Of a DNA stretch of 64,000 nt, positions 32,692-41,461 are shown one piece after another (position 1 is the stretch's first letter; the number at the start of each line of letters is the position of its first letter). The translations under genes were made by a program, and so were the position numbers. The notes under the pieces are model-generated. The model saw only the letters and a list, made by a program, of their open reading frames with translations, ran no database searches and was not told the origin of the DNA. The DNA is from Streptomyces sp. WAC 01529 (GTDB lineage Bacteria; Actinomycetota; Actinomycetes; Streptomycetales; Streptomycetaceae), in assembly GCF_003945545.1 (NCBI RefSeq), contig NZ_CP029617.1:1685001-1749000 (forward strand), written 5' to 3'.

Positions 32692-34293
32692 ATGACCAGG
32701 TTCCACAGCAGCAGGACCACCGGCCTCTCTCGCTCGCGCCGTGCGTCGGTCTCGCGCCGCGCGCTGGCCCTTCCGCTCGGGGTGGCGGTGGTGTCCGCCG
32801 TCGCCTTCCTGCCGGGCTCGGCGTCGGCGCGGCCCGCCTCGATGCCGGACGCGCCGGCGTCGGCGTCCGTCTCCTCGGCGTCCGCCTCTTCCGCGGACGC
32901 CGCCTCGATGAGTTACGTGGTGAACGTCCGCCCCGGGAAGGGGAGTTCGGCCCGCGTCAAGAAGGCCATCGTCAAGGCCGGCGGTGACGTCGTCATCGCG
33001 TACGACAAGATCGGCGTCATCGTCGTCCACTCGGCGAACCCGGACTTCGCCAAGGTGATCCGTCAGGTGAAGGGCGTCGACTCCGCGGGCGCGACCCGGA
33101 CGGCCCCGCTGTCCGCGCAGTCCGACAACGCCCTCGGCTCCGAGCGCACGCTCACCGCCGAGGAGGTGAAGGCCGCCGCGGGGAAGGCCGTGGCGGGCCA
33201 GGACGAGCTGGAGCCGCTCCAGTGGGACCTGCCCGCCATGAAGGCGGACAAGGCGCACGAGATCTCGCTCGGCAGCCGCAAGGTCACGGTCGGCGTGCTC
33301 GACTCCGGGGTCGACGACACGCACCCCGACATAGCGCCGAACTTCGACCGCCGGGCGTCCGCGAGCTGCCTGAACGGCGTGCCCGTGCAGAAGGACAACG
33401 CGTGGCGTCCGGTGGCCAAGGAGAGCGACCACGGCATGCACGTGGCGGGCTCGATAGCCGCCGCGAAGAACGGCACCGGCGTCACGGGCGTCGCGCCCGG
33501 CGTGAAGGTGGCGAGCCTGAAGGTGGCGGAGCCCGCGACCGGCCTGTACTACACGGAGGCCGTGGTCTGCGGCTTCGTATGGGCGGCCGACCATGGCGTC
33601 GATGTCACCAACAACAGCTATTACACGGACCCCTGGCTGTTCAACTGCACGACGGACGACGACCAGAAGGCGCTGGTCGACGCGGTGAGCCGGGCCGCGA
33701 GGTACGCGGAGCGCAAGGGCGCGGTGAACGTCGCGGCCGCGGGCAACGCGAAGACCGACCTCGCCCAGGAGGAGATCGTCGACAAGACGAGCCCCAACGA
33801 CACCACTCCGGTGACCCGCACCATCAAGACCAAGGAGTGCTTCGACCTGCCGTCGCAGCTTCCGGGTGTCGTGACGGTGTCGGCCACCGGCGCCAAGAAC
33901 ATCAAGGCGTCGTACTCGAACTACGGCAAGGGCGTCATCGACATCACCGCCCCGGGCGGCGACGCCACGCGCTACCAGGCGCCGAACCCGCCGGCGGTCG
34001 ACGGCAGGATCCTCTCCACGCTGCCGGGCGGCAAGTTCGGCTACAAGGGCGGTACGTCGATGGCGTCCCCGCACGCGGCGGGCGTGGCCGCGCTCCTGAA
34101 GTCCACGCACCCGCACGCGTCACCGGAGCGGATCAAGGCGCTCCTGTACCGCCAGGCGGACGCGATGGCGTGCACCGATCCGTACGACTACGACGGTGAC
34201 GGCAAGGTCGACGCGGTCTGCGAGGGCGGCAAGAACAAGAACGGCTTCTACGGCGTGGGCATGGCCGACGCGTTGGACGCCGTGCGGAAGTAG
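32692..34293 (+). CDS. secreted subtilisin-like serine protease, paralogue
   Basis: 533-residue S8 peptidase, clearly a tandem duplicate of the previous gene. Long twin-basic N-terminus (SRSRRASVSRRALALPLGVA) may use Sec or possibly Tat; cleavage near ASA. Propeptide VVNVRPGKGSSARVKKAIVK. Catalytic Asp in VGVLDSGVDDTHPDI, His in DHGMHVAGSIAAAKNG (Met replaces the usual Thr before His), Ser in GGTSMASPHAAGVAALLKS. Same cysteines and a DYDGDGKVD loop near the end. Probably cotranscribed; the pair ends at the terminator 34313-34344. Substrates unknown. Confidence 0.93.
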   Translation: MTRFHSSRTTGLSRSRRASVSRRALALPLGVAVVSAVAFLPGSASARPASMPDAPASASVSSASASSADAASMSYVVNVRPGKGSSARVKKAIVKAGGDVVIAYDKIGVIVVHSANPDFAKVIRQVKGVDSAGATRTAPLSAQSDNALGSERTLTAEEVKAAAGKAVAGQDELEPLQWDLPAMKADKAHEISLGSRKVTVGVLDSGVDDTHPDIAPNFDRRASASCLNGVPVQKDNAWRPVAKESDHGMHVAGSIAAAKNGTGVTGVAPGVKVASLKVAEPATGLYYTEAVVCGFVWAADHGVDVTNNSYYTDPWLFNCTTDDDQKALVDAVSRAARYAERKGAVNVAAAGNAKTDLAQEEIVDKTSPNDTTPVTRTIKTKECFDLPSQLPGVVTVSATGAKNIKASYSNYGKGVIDITAPGGDATRYQAPNPPAVDGRILSTLPGGKFGYKGGTSMASPHAAGVAALLKSTHPHASPERIKALLYRQADAMACTDPYDYDGDGKVDAVCEGGKNKNGFYGVGMADALDAVRK

Positions 34294-34312
34294 CGTGACC
34301 GTGTGACGAGTG

Positions 34313-34344
34313 GGGCCGGGCGGCTCGGGGCCGCCCGGCCCTTT
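34313..34344 (+). terminator. terminator after subtilase pair
   Basis: 11-bp stem GGGCCGGGCGG (34313-34323) / CCGCCCGGCCC (34331-34341) followed by TTT. The remaining bases to 34508 hold no other clear element. Confidence 0.8.
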
Positions 34345-34508
34345 CGCGTCGGTCCGCGAGAGGATCCCAGGCGGCGGCGAAGCCCGGGCCGGGGGCGGGC
34401 ACGGGGGTGTGAACGCGGGGCCTTCGGGGTGAGGGCGGTCGGAAGGGGATTGCCCCACTTGTCCCTCAGGAGTTGCCCGGCGCGGTCGCACCCGGTGACG
34501 ATTTTGCG

Positions 34509-35582
34509 GTGAGTTCCATACGACCGTCCGTCGAGCCCGCGGGCGACGCGACGAACGGCATACCGCGCACCACCGCGGCCGCCTCCGCCGCCTCCATCGC
34601 CCCGAGCGCGCCGCGCCGCCGCCCCTCCGCGGGGCCTGCCGTGGCCGTGCTCGTCCTGGTGGCCGTCGCCGCGCTGATCCCGCTGCTCGGCCCCTCGGTC
34701 GCCCTGCGCGGCACCGGCGAGGCGCGGGCGCCCGGCACGGGCGGCGTCACGCTCCTGCGGGCGGTCGTCTTCGGCGCCCTGTGCGTGCAGTTGGGCGAGG
34801 TCTTCGTGGCGCGGCTCGCCCGCCGTGTCCCGGGGGCGCCGCTGGACCGGGCGCCGCGCGGCTGGGGCGCGTACGCGGCGTGGGCGGGGTGTGCCGCGGC
34901 CCTCGGGCTCGCCGCGGTCGTGGCGAACGGCAACGTCGTCCCGCAGCAGCTCGCGGACCTGGACATCGGGCGCCTCCACGACTCCCGGGACGGCTGGCTC
35001 GCCCTCGTGGAGGTCAACGCCTTCCTCGCGGCGGCGGTGTGCGCCCGCTCGCGGCGCCCTTCGGCGGCGGCGCTCCCCCTGGCGGCGGTGATCGTCGCCG
35101 AGGCGCTGCGGGCCCACCCCCCGACGGAGGACTTTCCGCTGGCCGGCAGCGGTCTCACCCTCGTGCACCTGACGTGCGGGGCGCTCTGGGCGGGCGGGCT
35201 GCTGTACGTCCTGCGGATACTGCGCCGGTGGCGGATAACCGCTCCGGAGGAGAGCGTCGCCGTTCTCGGGCTCTACGCGCGCGGGGCGGCCGTTCTCTTC
35301 GCGGCGATCACCGTGACCGGCGTCTTCAGCACGCTGCGCCGGATGCCGCCGGGCACGGTCATGGAGCAGCTCACCGAGACGGCGTACGGCCGTACGCTGC
35401 TCGCCAAGCTGCTGCTCGTGGCCGTCGTCGCCGTGCTCGCGCTGCTGGCCCGCCGACGATTGCGCGGTACGGCCGGGCGCCTCGGCGCCTACGCGCCCGC
35501 GCGCGGGGAGGTGGCCGCGCTGGGCGTCGTCGTGGTCCTGTCGGCGCTGCTGACCGCGGTGCCGGTACCGATCCGCTGGTGA
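34509..35582 (+). CDS. CopD-like membrane protein
   Basis: Polytopic protein of about 357 residues with roughly eight helices (AVAVLVLVAVAALIPLLGPS, LLRAVVFGALCVQLGEVFVA, LVHLTCGALWAGGLLYVLRI, AAVLFAAITVTGVFSTLRRM). The second half fits the CopD copper-resistance domain: HLxxGAxWxGGL, then TAYGRTLLAKLLLVAVVAVL. Such proteins are proposed to move copper across the membrane, but no CopC or CopZ is nearby. GTG 34509 begins VSSIRPSVEP; there is no clear ribosome site. Its last 94 bp overlap the convergent YhhN-like gene. Confidence 0.78.
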   Translation: MSSIRPSVEPAGDATNGIPRTTAAASAASIAPSAPRRRPSAGPAVAVLVLVAVAALIPLLGPSVALRGTGEARAPGTGGVTLLRAVVFGALCVQLGEVFVARLARRVPGAPLDRAPRGWGAYAAWAGCAAALGLAAVVANGNVVPQQLADLDIGRLHDSRDGWLALVEVNAFLAAAVCARSRRPSAAALPLAAVIVAEALRAHPPTEDFPLAGSGLTLVHLTCGALWAGGLLYVLRILRRWRITAPEESVAVLGLYARGAAVLFAAITVTGVFSTLRRMPPGTVMEQLTETAYGRTLLAKLLLVAVVAVLALLARRRLRGTAGRLGAYAPARGEVAALGVVVVLSALLTAVPVPIRW

Positions 35583-36214
35583 CTCGCCCGCAGGAGGGCG
35601 CCGGCCAGCAGGTACTGGGCCGCGAGGTAGGTGAGCATGATCGCGAAGTCGGGCCGGGGCGGCTGCGGCCACTCGGCGACACCGGTGGCGATGAGCGTGT
35701 CCGAAAGCAGGAAGAGCGCCCCTCCGGCGGCCGCCGTGAACCCCAGCGCGGTGGCGCGGAACGCCATGGCGGTGAGCAGCACGCTGTAGCCCGCGACGGG
35801 ACCCCGCATGCCGGCCGGCAGGTCGGGCCAGAGCAGCGCCACGGTGACGACGAGCGCGAGGGCGTACGCGGCCACGAGCGCCGCGCCCCGCGCGCGGTAC
35901 CGCGTGCCCTCGCCGTACCGCTTGAAGAGCACGAGGTAGCAGACGTGCCCGGCCGCGAAGGAGCCCATTCCGGCGAGGAAGGCGGGCTCGGCGTCGAAGA
36001 GCAGGAGCGTGTCGCCGCCCCAGCCGAAGAGGAGGGCGACGATCAGCAGTCGCGGACCCCGCCGTACGGCGACGTACGCCGCGAGCAGCGGCATGAGCAG
36101 CGGCTTGCAGACGGCGTGGCCGGGGTCGGAGTCCGCGAGGAGCGCCACGAGGTCCCCTAGCGCGGCGAGGGCGAAGGCGCCGAGGAGCAGCCGGGGCGCC
36201 GGGCGTCCCGTCAC
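35489..36214 (-). CDS. lysoplasmalogenase-like protein (YhhN/TMEM86)
   Basis: 241-residue integral membrane protein with about eight helices, of the YhhN/TMEM86 family. Family residues: CKPLLMPLLAAYV near residue 36, GWGGDTLLLF (Asp 68), GMGSFAAGHVCYLVLF (His 90), and GGALFLLSDTLIA near the end. TMEM86 proteins are lysoplasmalogenases that cleave the vinyl-ether bond of lysoplasmalogens. GTG start 36214 overlaps the stop of the upstream hydroxylase-family gene (GTGA), so the two are coupled. The C-terminal 40 residues are a polar Ser/Thr-rich tail that overlaps the convergent CopD-like gene. Enzyme activity is inferred from the family. Confidence 0.82.
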   Translation of the reverse strand: MTGRPAPRLLLGAFALAALGDLVALLADSDPGHAVCKPLLMPLLAAYVAVRRGPRLLIVALLFGWGGDTLLLFDAEPAFLAGMGSFAAGHVCYLVLFKRYGEGTRYRARGAALVAAYALALVVTVALLWPDLPAGMRGPVAGYSVLLTAMAFRATALGFTAAAGGALFLLSDTLIATGVAEWPQPPRPDFAIMLTYLAAQYLLAGALLRASHQRIGTGTAVSSADRTTTTPSAATSPRAGA

Positions 36215-37164
36215 GCCGCCGGCTCCGCGACCGTCGGCTCTGGCGCGGTTGCGGCGGGCCGCCCGGTGGGCGTGGCGGGCCCGGTGGGCGTGGGCACGTC
36301 GGGCGTTCCGGGGGCCTCGGGCGTCCCGGAGGCCTTCGGCTGCCATCCGGGCCCGCCGAAGACCCGTCCGGCCCGCTCGCGCCAACTGGTGGCCGCCCGC
36401 AGGTCCTTGGCGATGGCGGCGTACTCGTGCGTGGCGACGCGCAGGGGGTTGTACGTGTTGATGTTCTTCGTCAGGCCGTACACGGGACGCTCGGTCTCGG
36501 CGACCCAGGAGCCGAACATACGGTCCCAGATGATGAGGATGCCGCCGAAGTTGCGGTCCAGGTAGCCGCCCTGGGAGGCGTGGTGGACGCGGTGGTGCGA
36601 GGGCGTGTTCAGGACGTACTCGAAGGGGCGGGGGAGCTTCCCGACGCGTTCTGTGTGGATCCAGAACTGGTAGACCAGGTTGGCCGACGAGCAGAAGGCG
36701 AGCGCCGCGGGGTGGACGCCGCAGGCGATGAGCGGCAGGTAGAACGGCCACACCGTCAGGCTCGTCCAGGGCTGGCGCAGGGCCGTGGTGAGGTTGAACT
36801 TGCGGCTGGAGTGGTGCACGACGTGGCAGGCCCACAGGATGCGGATGACGTGGTGGCCCCGGTGCGACCAGTAGTAGAAGAAGTCCTGCGCGAGGAGCAT
36901 CAGCGGGATCGTCCACCACAGGACGGGCACGCGCAGGGGCGTGAGCGCGTAGACGCCCGAGTAGATCGCGACGATCGGGATCTTCCACAGGAAGTCGAAG
37001 GCGAGGCTGCCGAGGCCCATGGTGACGCTGGTGGCGGCGTCCTTGGTCTCGTACCCCGCGGCGTCGTCATCGGGATGGATCCGGTGGCTCACGATCTCGA
37101 CGACGGTGAGCAGCACGAAGGCCGGTATGGACCACAGCACGACATCGGGCAGGTTCGGGGACAT
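36211..37164 (-). CDS. fatty-acid-hydroxylase family, AGMO-like
   Basis: 317-residue membrane diiron enzyme of the sterol desaturase/fatty acid hydroxylase superfamily. The three His clusters are YYWSHRGHH (H101, H104, H105), WACHVVHHSS (H114, H117, H118) and NTPSHHRVHH (H190-H195). The flanking sequence (HHSSRKFNLTTALRQ, LVYQFWIHTE, GGILIIWDRMFGS, VYGLT) follows alkylglycerol monooxygenase (AGMO/TMEM195) as I remember it, rather than plain sterol desaturases. AGMO cleaves ether lipids using oxygen and a pterin. ATG 37164 lies 6 nt after TACCGT (leaderless). First gene of a pair with a lysoplasmalogenase-like gene. Confidence 0.82.
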   Translation of the reverse strand: MSPNLPDVVLWSIPAFVLLTVVEIVSHRIHPDDDAAGYETKDAATSVTMGLGSLAFDFLWKIPIVAIYSGVYALTPLRVPVLWWTIPLMLLAQDFFYYWSHRGHHVIRILWACHVVHHSSRKFNLTTALRQPWTSLTVWPFYLPLIACGVHPAALAFCSSANLVYQFWIHTERVGKLPRPFEYVLNTPSHHRVHHASQGGYLDRNFGGILIIWDRMFGSWVAETERPVYGLTKNINTYNPLRVATHEYAAIAKDLRAATSWRERAGRVFGGPGWQPKASGTPEAPGTPDVPTPTGPATPTGRPAATAPEPTVAEPAA

Positions 37165-37289
37165 GCGTGCACGGTAGAACGGCTCTTCGCCCACGACTAG
37201 GGGTTGTTACCGACAAGTATTACCGACGGTACGGGAGGAGTTGTTGGTGATCCTCACCAAAGCCGGGGTGGTGGGCCACCGGTCCTGTC

Positions 37290-38000
37290 TCACACCCCGA
37301 CCGCCCCGAGCAGCGCCCCCGCTCCATACGTCACCGCCATCGCGAGGGCCCCGCCCGCCACGTTGCGCAGGATCGCCGGGCGCGCGGCCGCCGCGCCGAG
37401 ACGCGCGCTGCTCCAGCCCGTCAGCGCGAGGGCGCCGAGGACCGATACGACGGTGACGCCGAGGCGCCAGTCGGCCGGCGGCAGCACGATCGCGAGGAGC
37501 GGCAGCAGCGCGCCCACGGTGAACGCGATGAAGCTGGCCCAGGCCGCGTGCCACGGGTTGGTGAGGTCGTCGGGGTCGATACCCAACTCCACGCGCGCGT
37601 GGGCGCGCAGCGCGTCCCGCTCGGTCAGTTGCTCGGCGGCCTCGCGTGCCACGTCACGGCTGAGCCCGCGCTCCGCCAGCAGGTCGGTCAGCTCGGCCAG
37701 TTCCGCCTCGGGCTGCTCGCGCAGTTCCCGCTTCTCCATGGCGAGGGCGGCCTTCTCCGAGTCGCGCTGCGTGGAGACGGAGACGTACTCGCCCGCGGCC
37801 ATGGACATGGATCCGGCGAGCAGCCCGGCCAGGCCCGCCGTGAGCAGGGTGCCGCGCTCGTCCGTGGCGCCCGCGACGCCGACGACGAGGCCCGCGGTGG
37901 ACACGATGCCGTCGTTGGCGCCCAGCACGGCGGCCCGCAGCCAGTTGAGCCGGGAGCCGAGGGCGCCGCCGTGCGCTTCCTCGTGCGTTGCTTCAGTCAC
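37290..38000 (-). CDS. VIT/CCC1 family transporter
   Basis: 236-residue membrane protein of the VIT1/CCC1 (vacuolar iron transporter-like) family. N-terminal membrane half: LRAAVLGANDGIVSTAGLVV and TAGLAGLLAGSMSMAAGEYV; a charged soluble segment in the middle (ELREQPEAELAELTDLLAER) corresponds to the metal-binding helices of VIT proteins; the C-terminal half has three more helices. Likely moves iron or manganese. Start GTG 38000, only 24 bp after the upstream amidohydrolase gene, so it may be read as last gene of that operon. Confidence 0.87.
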   Translation of the reverse strand: MTEATHEEAHGGALGSRLNWLRAAVLGANDGIVSTAGLVVGVAGATDERGTLLTAGLAGLLAGSMSMAAGEYVSVSTQRDSEKAALAMEKRELREQPEAELAELTDLLAERGLSRDVAREAAEQLTERDALRAHARVELGIDPDDLTNPWHAAWASFIAFTVGALLPLLAIVLPPADWRLGVTVVSVLGALALTGWSSARLGAAAARPAILRNVAGGALAMAVTYGAGALLGAVGV

Positions 38001-38024
38001 GCAGGGAGCATCGCACCACCCGCG

Positions 38025-39263
38025 TCACCAGACCCGTACCGACCCTCCCGGCGCGAAGACCGGGCTCGTGGCGCCGGCGGGGGCCTCCTTGAGGGGTTCG
38101 TCCAGTTCCTGGACCGTGGGTCCCACGCGCGCGGCGATGCGTCCGAGCCGCTCCAGGTCGAAGCCGTAGACGCGGGCGGCGTTGCCGCCGGCCATGGCCG
38201 CGATCTCCTCCCTCGGCAGGCCCGCGTAGGCGCGACGGAGGCCTTCGCGCGAGTGCGGGTAAGTGCCCTCGTCGTGGGGGTAGTCGCTGCCCCACATGAT
38301 CTTGTCGAGGCCGATGCGGTCGCGCAGGGCCGCCTCGTGCGGGCGCATGAAGCTGGCGCCGACGAAGCAGTTCTCGCGCCACACCTCGGAGGGGCCCTTG
38401 CCCATCGCCTCGGCGAGACCCGCGCCGAACTTCGACTCGGCCGTGTCGGCCGCGCCTGTCCTGGTCGCCGCCGCGACCAGGCGCGCGTGGTAGTAGTCCA
38501 GCATGTCCAGGACGCCCGGGATCCAGCCGGAGCCCTGCTCGGTGAGGACGAGCCGCAGCCCCGGGTGGCGGCGGAAGGCGCCGCCGAAGACGAGGTGCCA
38601 CAGCGCCCGGTGCGAGAACCACGTCGTCTCGACCATGAACACCGCGCGCGCCGCGGGCTCCTCCCCCAGCGGCGGCGACGCCGAGCCCGCGTGGTGGTTG
38701 ACCGGCACGCCCAGTTCGGCACAGGCCGCCCAGATCGGGTCGTACGCCGAGGAGTACAGCTCCGGCAGGCCCGAGCCCGGCGGGGTGCCGGGCAGCATGA
38801 GCCCGCCCGTCAGGCCCGCCTTCACCGACCGGTGGATCTCCTCGACGGCGCGGTCGACGTCGTTCAGGAGGATCTGGAAGACGCCCGCCCTGCGGCCGGG
38901 CGCCGCGGCGCAGAAGTCCGCGAGCCAGCGGTTGTGGGCGCGCAGGCCCGCCCAGCGCAGCTCGAACTCCTCGCGGGTCGGGGCCGGGGCCATCAGCGAG
39001 GCCGAGGGGAAGAACGGCGGGATGGTGTTCGGGAAGACGACCTCGGCGACGATGCCGTCCTCTTCGAGTTCGGCGAGGCGGCGGGCGGAGTTCCAGTTGC
39101 GGTCGGCGGTGTCCGCGAGCAGGTCCTCGTACGGATTGACGTACGTGGCCGCCCAGGCGTCGAACGCCTCGTGGTGGCGGGAGTCCAAGTAGGGCCTGTA
39201 GTCCAGGAGATCGGCGCCCGCGTGGCAGTCGGCGGAGATGACGGTGTAGCGGTCCTCCGTCAC
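38025..39263 (-). CDS. amidohydrolase-2 family protein, copy 2
   Basis: 412-residue TIM-barrel metal-dependent enzyme of the amidohydrolase-2 (ACMSD-like) family, which includes decarboxylases as well as hydrolases. Metal-site candidates: ISADCHAGA (Asp 12, His 14), PVNHHAGSASP, and WGSDYPHDEGTYPHS with the final Asp. GTG 39263 overlaps the stop of the upstream paralogue (GTGA at 39260-39263). Identity with that neighbour is moderate but they share the same landmarks, so this is an old duplication or a heteromeric pair. Substrate unknown. Confidence 0.85.
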   Translation of the reverse strand: MTEDRYTVISADCHAGADLLDYRPYLDSRHHEAFDAWAATYVNPYEDLLADTADRNWNSARRLAELEEDGIVAEVVFPNTIPPFFPSASLMAPAPTREEFELRWAGLRAHNRWLADFCAAAPGRRAGVFQILLNDVDRAVEEIHRSVKAGLTGGLMLPGTPPGSGLPELYSSAYDPIWAACAELGVPVNHHAGSASPPLGEEPAARAVFMVETTWFSHRALWHLVFGGAFRRHPGLRLVLTEQGSGWIPGVLDMLDYYHARLVAAATRTGAADTAESKFGAGLAEAMGKGPSEVWRENCFVGASFMRPHEAALRDRIGLDKIMWGSDYPHDEGTYPHSREGLRRAYAGLPREEIAAMAGGNAARVYGFDLERLGRIAARVGPTVQELDEPLKEAPAGATSPVFAPGGSVRVW

Positions 39264-40561
39264 GAGGTCACCCCCAGTACCGGGAAGTCGTGGTCGGTCA
39301 GCCAGTGGCGGCCCACCTCGCGCGAGCGCGCCCAGGAGGCCTCCACCGCCGACTGGTCGCTGTCCTGGCCCAGTTCGGCCGGGGTGGGGCCGATGCGGCG
39401 GGCCAGCGGCGCGAGTGCGGCGGTGTCGAAGCCGAAGACCTCGGCGGCGGCGAGACCCAGCATGCGCCGGGTCTCCGCCACGGGGATGTCGTGGAACGTT
39501 CTCGTCAGCCACGCGCGCGTGTCGGGCCAAGTGCCCTCGGGGTGCGGGAAGTCGCTGCCCCAGAGGATGTTGTCGACGCCGATCTCGTAGCGCTGGGCCA
39601 GTTCGCGACGCTTGGTGTTGGTGGCGCAGACGAAGATCTGCCGGTCGAGGTACTCGTGCGGCGGGCGCTTCAGCTCCGCGAACGGGGAGAGCTTCTTGCC
39701 GCCGTGCGCGCCCAGGTAGAGGCGGTCCATGAACCACAGGAGGTTCGGCAGCCACCAGCAGCCGGACTCCGCGACGCCGAACCTCAAGTGCGGGTGGCGC
39801 TCGAAGACGCCGGACCAGAGCAGGAACCACAGCGGCCGCGCCGGCCACCACGTCACTTCGGAGACGTAGATCCCGAGGTGATCGCCGTACTCGTGGCGGG
39901 GAGCGGCCCCCGAGTGCGTGACGACGGGCATGGCGCACTCGGCGGCCGCCGCCCACACGGGGTCGTAACGCCGGTCGTGGTAGGGCGCCTTGTCGACCCA
40001 CATGGAGGGGATCATCAGCGCGCCGAGCCCCGACTCCTTGGCGCGGTGGATCTCGGCGACGACCCGGTCCACCTCTCCGGTGACGGGCAGCAGGGCGACG
40101 CCGCAGTGCCGTTCGGGGTGCTCGGAGACGAAGTCGGCGAGCCAGCGGTTGTGCGCCTGCGCGCCGGCCATGCCCAGCTCCGGGTCCTGGTCGCCGGAGA
40201 GGCCGAGGCCCACTCCGAAGGGCGCGGCGGTCCGGCTGTCCACGGCGTCCGCGTCGGGGAAGACGACCTCCGCGGCCACGCCGTCACCGTCCAGTTCCTT
40301 GAGGCGCTGTGCGGTGTCCCAGCCCCCGCGCAGGCCTTCCTCGTGGTCGTGGAACCACTTGGCGGCGAACGCGTCGTTGCGGATGCCGAGCCGGGTCGCC
40401 TCCTCGCGGCGGGCTTCGCGCTCGCCGAGGAAGCCGTCGAAGGCGCGGTGGAAGCGGCTGTCCAGGTAGGGGCGGTACTCCTCGGTGGGGAGCCCGGCGT
40501 GGCAGTCGGAGGAGATGATCAGGTATGGGTCCTGCGGATTGCGGTGCTCCTGGTCGCTCAT
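39260..40561 (-). CDS. amidohydrolase-2 family protein, copy 1
   Basis: 433-residue amidohydrolase-2/ACMSD-like TIM barrel. Metal-site candidates: LIISSDCHAGL (Asp 19, His 21), PVVTHSGAAP, and WGSDFPHPEGTWPD. The first ligand pair is D-x-H, not the H-x-H of classical ACMSD, as in several uncharacterised actinobacterial members. Residues 45-75 insert a charged helix (GEREARREEATRLGIRND). Start ATG 40561 with GGGAGTG 6 nt upstream, 14 bp behind the SDR gene. Part of the TetR-linked operon 42259 to 38025. Confidence 0.85.
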   Translation of the reverse strand: MSDQEHRNPQDPYLIISSDCHAGLPTEEYRPYLDSRFHRAFDGFLGEREARREEATRLGIRNDAFAAKWFHDHEEGLRGGWDTAQRLKELDGDGVAAEVVFPDADAVDSRTAAPFGVGLGLSGDQDPELGMAGAQAHNRWLADFVSEHPERHCGVALLPVTGEVDRVVAEIHRAKESGLGALMIPSMWVDKAPYHDRRYDPVWAAAAECAMPVVTHSGAAPRHEYGDHLGIYVSEVTWWPARPLWFLLWSGVFERHPHLRFGVAESGCWWLPNLLWFMDRLYLGAHGGKKLSPFAELKRPPHEYLDRQIFVCATNTKRRELAQRYEIGVDNILWGSDFPHPEGTWPDTRAWLTRTFHDIPVAETRRMLGLAAAEVFGFDTAALAPLARRIGPTPAELGQDSDQSAVEASWARSREVGRHWLTDHDFPVLGVTS

Positions 40562-40575
40562 CGGTGGCACTCCCG

Positions 40576-41460
40576 TCAGTCCAGGATGAAGTGTTCGAGG
40601 TACGCCGGGTCGGAGCGGTCGAGCATCGACCGCGCCCTCGCCCTGATCTGCCGGTCGCTGTGCTCGCTCTCCGGAAGCAGCCAGAAGCGGCCCGCCGCGA
40701 TGCCGTCCGCCACGAAGTCCGCGACCTGTTCGACGGGACTGAACTCCACCTCCCGCCCCGCCTCTTTCATCGCGGCCTCCCACTGGCCGAGGCTGCGGTA
40801 AGGGGTCCTGCGGGGGCGGGACTTGGCGTACCGCTCGGGGCGGTTGCGGTGCGACTCCCACAGACCGGTGCGCAGCATGTGGGGGCCGGGGAAGAGCACG
40901 GAGGCGCCCACGCGCGCGTGCTCCGCCTTCAGATGGGCGTACAGGGACTCGGTCATCGTGACCACGGCCGCCTTGGTGACGGCGTAGACGGACGCGGTGG
41001 GCAGCGGCGCGATGCCGCCGTCGCCCGAGGAGGTGTTGACGACGTGGCCGGGCTCGCCGCCTGCGATCATCCGGGGCACGAAGGCCTGGATGCCGTGGAA
41101 GACGCCCCATACGTTGACCTCGAAGGCCCACTTCCAGTCGTTCGGCTCGTGCTCCCACATGCGGCCCTCGGCGCCCGATCCGACGCCCGCGTTGTTGCAC
41201 AGCACATGGACGGCGCCGAACCTGTCGTACGCCTCGTCGGCGAGGGCGAAGACCTGCTCGCGGTCGCCGACGTCGACCACGCGCGCGTGCACGGTGGCCC
41301 CCTCCGCGCGCAGGCCCTCGGCGGCCTTCTCCAGGGCGCCCTCCTCGACGTCCGCGAGGACCACCCGCAGGCCGTCCGCCGCGAACCGCCGCGCCAGGGC
41401 GAGCCCGATGCCGCTCGCCGCGCCGGTGACCACGGCGACCTGCCCTTCGCGCAGTTCCAT
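40576..41460 (-). CDS. SDR family oxidoreductase
   Basis: 294-residue short-chain dehydrogenase. Cofactor motif VVTGAASGIGLALARRF with an acidic residue later in VVLADVEE (prefers NAD); VLCNNAGVGSG; catalytic Ser in VNTSSGDGG and Tyr-Lys in YAVTKAAVVTM. The C-terminal extension (about 40 residues beyond the standard fold) ends SMLDRSDPAYLEHFILD. It follows the decarboxylase-family gene with a one-base gap (TGAGATG), so coupled. Probably oxidises or reduces a hydroxy/keto intermediate of the pathway; substrate not deducible. Confidence 0.88.
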   Translation of the reverse strand: MELREGQVAVVTGAASGIGLALARRFAADGLRVVLADVEEGALEKAAEGLRAEGATVHARVVDVGDREQVFALADEAYDRFGAVHVLCNNAGVGSGAEGRMWEHEPNDWKWAFEVNVWGVFHGIQAFVPRMIAGGEPGHVVNTSSGDGGIAPLPTASVYAVTKAAVVTMTESLYAHLKAEHARVGASVLFPGPHMLRTGLWESHRNRPERYAKSRPRRTPYRSLGQWEAAMKEAGREVEFSPVEQVADFVADGIAAGRFWLLPESEHSDRQIRARARSMLDRSDPAYLEHFILD

Positions 41461-41461
41461 C

